From the NCBI GenBank assembly GCA_023259435.1, contig JALRHZ010000010.1, positions 1 through 38,501 on the forward strand: DNA of 38,501 nucleotides, in the 5' to 3' direction. The position numbers and the translations under genes were made by a program. The notes below the pieces were generated by a model. The model was not told the origin of the DNA and did not search any database. It saw only the letters and a program-made list of their open reading frames with translations. This stretch comes from Paracoccaceae bacterium. GTDB taxonomy: Bacteria > Pseudomonadota > Alphaproteobacteria > Rhodobacterales > Rhodobacteraceae. Below are positions 35,401 to 38,501 of the stretch, in pieces; positions within the stretch are counted from its first letter, which is position 1, and each line of letters begins with the position of its first letter.

Positions 35401-35423
35401 GAGTATTTTTGGCAAAAAGAAAG
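35401..35423 (+). repeat. Intergenic repeat element, copy 2 (tail only)
   Basis: GAGTATTTTT then GGCAAAAAGAAAG, differing at one base from 30558–30580. It is preceded by GCCGGTGGCC, which could form a small hairpin in the place of copy 1's stem. It sits between the methyltransferase stop and the oxidoreductase ATG. It is open in the reading frame of the latter (translating as EYFWQKERH), which makes the longer start at 35374 look real when it is probably not. Confidence 0.65.
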
Positions 35424-35427
35424 ACAT

Positions 35428-36762
35428 ATGCGTATAAAGAAGCTTCCAATCGATACAGGCCCCGCTGCGTGGACCGACCTTTTGCAGCCCAAGCGTATGG
35501 CGCCTGCGTTGGAAACCGATATGACCGCCGATTGGGTTATTGTTGGGGCGGGTTTTGCAGGTCTGACGGCAGCGCATCGGCTTTCCGAATTGGCGCCTGA
35601 GGCCCGCGTTATTGTATTAGAGGCCACTGGCATTGGACAAGGGCCAGCAGGGCGTAACTCGGGCTTTATGATTGACTTGCCGCATGACCTTGCGTCTGAG
35701 GACTACGGTGGGTCTGTTGTGCGGGACCAATTGCAGACCAAAGACAACCGCATGGCAATATCCTATGCAAAGGAGATGGTGGCGCGGTTTTCGTTAGACC
35801 GAGAGGCCTTTGATCCCTGTGGTAAGACCAATGCGGCTGCGACAGAAAAAGGTCACGCACATAATGTGTCATACGCAGCGCATTTGGATGCTATGGGTGA
35901 GCCCTATCAGATGCTGGATGCTGCTGATATGCGTGATCTTACCGGTGGAGGATACTACATTGGCGGATTGTATACGCCTGGGACAGTAATTTTGCAGCCT
36001 GGGACGTACATCCGAGGTATTGCCGCAGGGATGATGTCAAACCGCGTGCAGGTGTTTGAGAATTCGCCGGTTGTGGCTTTGGAAAAAGAGGGGGGCGCTT
36101 GGGTTGTGACAACGCCTCAGGGAAAGGTGCGTGCCGGAGGGGTGATATTGGCCGTGAATGGTCATCTAGAAAGTTTTGGTTATAAGCGTGGTCGTTTGAT
36201 GCATGTGTTTACCTATGCCTCCATGACACGAGAATTGACGCCAGAGGAAGTTGAACGCATTGGGGGGCAGCCTTCTTGGGGGGTGACACCTGCAGATCCT
36301 TTGGGGACGACAGTTCGCAAGATCGCAGGGACCGGGGGACATCGGATTGTCATTCGGAACAGATTTACCTTTGATCAGTCGTTAGAGGTAAATGAGGCGC
36401 GTTTGGCTGATGTGGCCCGTGATCACCGCAAGAGTTTTGACGCACGGTTTCCGATGATTTCTGGTACCGAGATGGAGTACGTTTGGGGTGGGCGGTTGTG
36501 CCTAAGTTATAATGATGTCCAAGTCGTTCAAAAACTGGATGACGGGTTGTTCTCGGCCTGTGTTCAGAATGGTTTGGGCACGGTTAAGGGGACTTTGGCC
36601 GGCAAGCTTGCAGCGGATATGGCGCTGGGCGAGAAGAGTGACGCGCTGACACGGGCGATGTCCGCGCCAGAGCCAAGTCGCCTGCCGCCGAAACCAATAG
36701 CAGCGCTGGGGGCAAAGATCCGTTTGCGCTGGGGAGAATACAAAGCAGGCGCAGAGTTTTAG
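35428..36762 (+). CDS. FAD-dependent amine oxidoreductase (DAO/PuuB-like)
   Basis: 444 residues from the ATG at 35428; a TTG at 35374 would make the repeat element part of the protein. ADWVIVGAGFAGLTAAHRLS (from about residue 34) is the FAD-binding Rossmann loop, and GPAGRNSGFMIDLPHD follows. The C-terminal FAD contact region includes VWGGRLCLSYND and SACVQNGLGTVKGTLAGKLA. It resembles γ-glutamylputrescine/glycine oxidases that oxidise primary or secondary amines (N-demethylation or deamination). It could act on the product of the MttB-like enzyme. The ribosome site is weak. Confidence 0.85.
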   Translation: MRIKKLPIDTGPAAWTDLLQPKRMAPALETDMTADWVIVGAGFAGLTAAHRLSELAPEARVIVLEATGIGQGPAGRNSGFMIDLPHDLASEDYGGSVVRDQLQTKDNRMAISYAKEMVARFSLDREAFDPCGKTNAAATEKGHAHNVSYAAHLDAMGEPYQMLDAADMRDLTGGGYYIGGLYTPGTVILQPGTYIRGIAAGMMSNRVQVFENSPVVALEKEGGAWVVTTPQGKVRAGGVILAVNGHLESFGYKRGRLMHVFTYASMTRELTPEEVERIGGQPSWGVTPADPLGTTVRKIAGTGGHRIVIRNRFTFDQSLEVNEARLADVARDHRKSFDARFPMISGTEMEYVWGGRLCLSYNDVQVVQKLDDGLFSACVQNGLGTVKGTLAGKLAADMALGEKSDALTRAMSAPEPSRLPPKPIAALGAKIRLRWGEYKAGAEF

Positions 36763-36828
36763 GCCAACTTTTCATTTGGTTTTTTTGCGTGAATTGTGTC
36801 ACATCGTTCACATTGTGGGAGGATGAGC

Positions 36829-38337
36829 ATGACACAACCGAATATCCTTATTTTGATGGTGGACCAGCTGAACGGGACGCTGTTCCCAGATGGGCCTGCC
36901 GACTGGCTATATGCGCCGAACCTAAAACGGCTCGCTGCGCGCTCTGTCCGGTTTGAGAATAGCTATACTGCTTCACCACTTTGCGCGCCGGGACGGGCGT
37001 CGTTTATGTCGGGTCAGCTTCCTTCGATCAGTGGCGTATATGACAATGCGGCCGAGTTCCCCTCGGATTTACCGACCTATGCCCATCACTTGCGGCGTGC
37101 GGGGTACCATACAGCGTTGTCCGGCAAGATGCATTTTGTTGGACCAGATCAGCTTCATGGGTTTGAGGAACGTCTGACCACGGATATTTATCCTGCTGAT
37201 TTCGGTTGGACACCTGATTATCGCAAACCAGGAGAGCGGATCGATTGGTGGTACCATAATATGGGATCGGTGACGGGCGCAGGTGTCGCGGAAATCACCA
37301 ACCAAATGGAATATGATGATGAGGTCGCCTATGAGGCCACGCGTAAACTCTATGACTTGTCGCGTGGGCATGATGATCGCCCGTGGTGTTTGACTGTTAG
37401 CTTTACCCATCCGCATGACCCATATGTCGCCCGCAAGAAATATTGGGACCTCTACGAGAATTGCGAACATCTCTTACCTGAGGTGAGTGCGATGGATTAT
37501 GAGGCGCATGATCCGCATTCGAAACGGATTTTTGATGCAAATAACTGGCGCGAATTTGACATCACCGAGGACGACATTAAACGCTCGCGTCGCGCCTATT
37601 TTGCAAATATCTCTTATCTAGACGAAAAAATTGGCGAGATTTTAGATACGCTAGAGCGTACGCGCCAAGAGGCCGTGATCCTGTTTGTTTCGGATCATGG
37701 CGATATGCTGGGTGAGCGGGGACTTTGGTTTAAGATGAGCTTTTATGAGGGTTCATCGCGGGTGCCGATGATGATTGCCGCGCCGAACCTTTCTCCACGT
37801 CTCGAGACGACGCCCGTAAGCAACATCGACGTTTGCCCGACGCTCTGTGATTTGGCAGGGATATCTATGGAAGAAGTGGCCCCATGGACCCAGGGTGAGA
37901 GCCTATTGCCGTTGGCGGCGGGCTCAGGGCGTGAAACGCCAGTTGCGATGGAATATGCTGCCGAGGCGAGCTATGCACCGATGGTGTCCTTGCGTCAGGG
38001 GCGGTATAAATTCAATCGTTGTGCGCTTGATCCTGATCAGCTTTTTGACCTTGAGGCGGACCCGCACGAATTGGCGAATTTGGCAGAGGATCCTGCCCAT
38101 TTTGAAACGCTTCGCAAGTTTCAGACGATGGCGGAGGAACGTTGGGACTTGGCCCGGTTTGATGATGAGGTGCGTCGATCACAGGCCCGCCGTTGGATCG
38201 TATATGAAGCGCTGCGCAATGGGCAATATTACCCATGGGATTATCAGCCGTTGAAAAAAGCATCTGAGCGGTTCATGCGCAATCACATGGATTTGAACGT
38301 TGTGGAAGAGAAACAACGGTTCCCACGAGGCGATTAG
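36829..38337 (+). CDS. betC: Choline-sulfatase
   Basis: 502 residues from the ATG at 36829, chosen because GGGAGG ends 6 bp before it; ATGs at 36796 and 36823 are alternatives. Metal-binding Asp lies in ILILMVDQLNG. SPLCAPGRASFMSGQ carries Cys52 of the CxPxR sulfatase motif, which must be converted to formylglycine. SGKMHFVGPDQLHGFEERLT and FVSDHGDMLGERGLWFKMSF are choline-sulfatase segments. The conserved tail (DYQPLKKASERFMRNHMDLN) matches BetC. It hydrolyses choline-O-sulfate to choline and sulfate in the cytoplasm. A 66-bp gap separates it from the oxidoreductase, so it may have its own promoter. Confidence 0.92.
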   Translation: MTQPNILILMVDQLNGTLFPDGPADWLYAPNLKRLAARSVRFENSYTASPLCAPGRASFMSGQLPSISGVYDNAAEFPSDLPTYAHHLRRAGYHTALSGKMHFVGPDQLHGFEERLTTDIYPADFGWTPDYRKPGERIDWWYHNMGSVTGAGVAEITNQMEYDDEVAYEATRKLYDLSRGHDDRPWCLTVSFTHPHDPYVARKKYWDLYENCEHLLPEVSAMDYEAHDPHSKRIFDANNWREFDITEDDIKRSRRAYFANISYLDEKIGEILDTLERTRQEAVILFVSDHGDMLGERGLWFKMSFYEGSSRVPMMIAAPNLSPRLETTPVSNIDVCPTLCDLAGISMEEVAPWTQGESLLPLAAGSGRETPVAMEYAAEASYAPMVSLRQGRYKFNRCALDPDQLFDLEADPHELANLAEDPAHFETLRKFQTMAEERWDLARFDDEVRRSQARRWIVYEALRNGQYYPWDYQPLKKASERFMRNHMDLNVVEEKQRFPRGD

Positions 38338-38372
38338 TTTGAACATAACCTTAGTCAAGGACATCTCTACAA

Positions 38373-38390
38373 ATTAAATAGACATTTAAT
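38373..38390. promoter_or_regulatory. AT-only inverted repeat upstream of the last gene
   Basis: ATTAAAT (38373–38379) and ATTTAAT (38384–38390) are perfect inverted arms around AGAC. It lies in the 121-bp gap after betC, about 70 bp before the next start. It could be an operator or a weak hairpin; there is no GC stem, so it is a poor terminator. Confidence 0.4.
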
Positions 38391-38458
38391 AAATTATATG
38401 TATGTTTAACGCCATCATTAGCATCCGTTGGCAAAACGGGTGTCAGGGAGGTAAAAAA

Positions 38459-38501
38459 ATGACAAGCATAATTTCGTTTGGTGTCTTGATGGCCTTTGCC
38501 T
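38459..38501 (+). CDS. Start of an unidentified gene (14 codons in the window)
   Basis: ATG at 38459 is preceded by a strong GGGAGG (38446–38451) at 7-bp spacing. The visible residues, MTSIISFGVLMAFA, are hydrophobic, like a signal peptide or first membrane helix. Behind betC a choline/betaine transporter component would be expected, but nothing in these residues proves it. Confidence 0.5.
   Translation, partial: MTSIISFGVLMAFA

Noticed and set aside
35374-35427. Upstream TTG start of the FAD oxidoreductase overlapping the methyltransferase stop
   Set aside because: The added residues are the translated repeat element. The ATG at 35428 begins the plausible protein.

Overview
The window looks like part of the chromosome of a marine alphaproteobacterium of the Rhodobacterales (Roseobacter group). 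This rests on protein families and gene order read by eye, with no database search. The main support is the order rho–hemJ / maf–aroE–coaE–dnaQ–secB–fxsA–Tim44–mltA–smr around an AT-rich, DnaA-box-bearing gap, and the run rsfS–rlmH–gpmI–envC–ctpA–rppH. The left end appears more AT-rich than the right end. I saw no tRNA, rRNA, CRISPR array, transposase or phage gene.

Layout. (1) 1–7510: a probable replication-origin region. rho (cut by the window edge) and hemJ read leftward and maf–aroE–coaE–dnaQ rightward from a 356-bp gap with perfect DnaA boxes. secB and fxsA (leftward) and Tim44–mltA–smr (rightward, with ATGA overlaps) follow. (2) 7493–16587: a damaged accessory region. It holds an ApbE/NosX-like flavin transferase, a NosR-like flavinylated iron-sulfur membrane protein broken by a frameshift, an orphan ABC permease also broken by a frameshift, and a hybrid histidine kinase–FIST sensor–LuxR response regulator set. 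It ends with the 3' ends of two genes, an ExaA-type PQQ alcohol dehydrogenase and a 2,5-dioxovalerate-type aldehyde dehydrogenase, joined head to head at about 15984. The intact ancestor was plausibly a regulated periplasmic quinoprotein alcohol-oxidation locus. (3) 16706–25018: mutS, a malic enzyme–PTA fusion (maeB), a PfkB sugar kinase, an exported MsrA, and a class IV aminotransferase coupled to a sulfotransferase-like P-loop protein. (4) 25013–30421: a leftward housekeeping operon (ribosome silencing and 23S methylation, glycolysis, division-linked murein hydrolase control, C-terminal protease, RNA pyrophosphohydrolase).

(5) 30612–38501: a rightward catabolic island. A GntR/FCD regulator, with a palindromic operator over its own promoter, leads a translationally coupled set: DapA-superfamily lyase, aldehyde dehydrogenase, MttB-superfamily methyltransferase (no pyrrolysine stop), FAD-dependent amine oxidoreductase, and choline sulfatase. 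The start of another gene follows at the edge. Together these suggest uptake and breakdown of a sulfated or N-methylated osmolyte. The exact substrate and the methyl acceptor are unknown, because no corrinoid protein is present in the window.

The most interesting items are this catabolic island, the aminotransferase/sulfotransferase-like pair, the NosR-like/ApbE module without nitrous oxide reductase, and the gene-fragment junction at about 15984.
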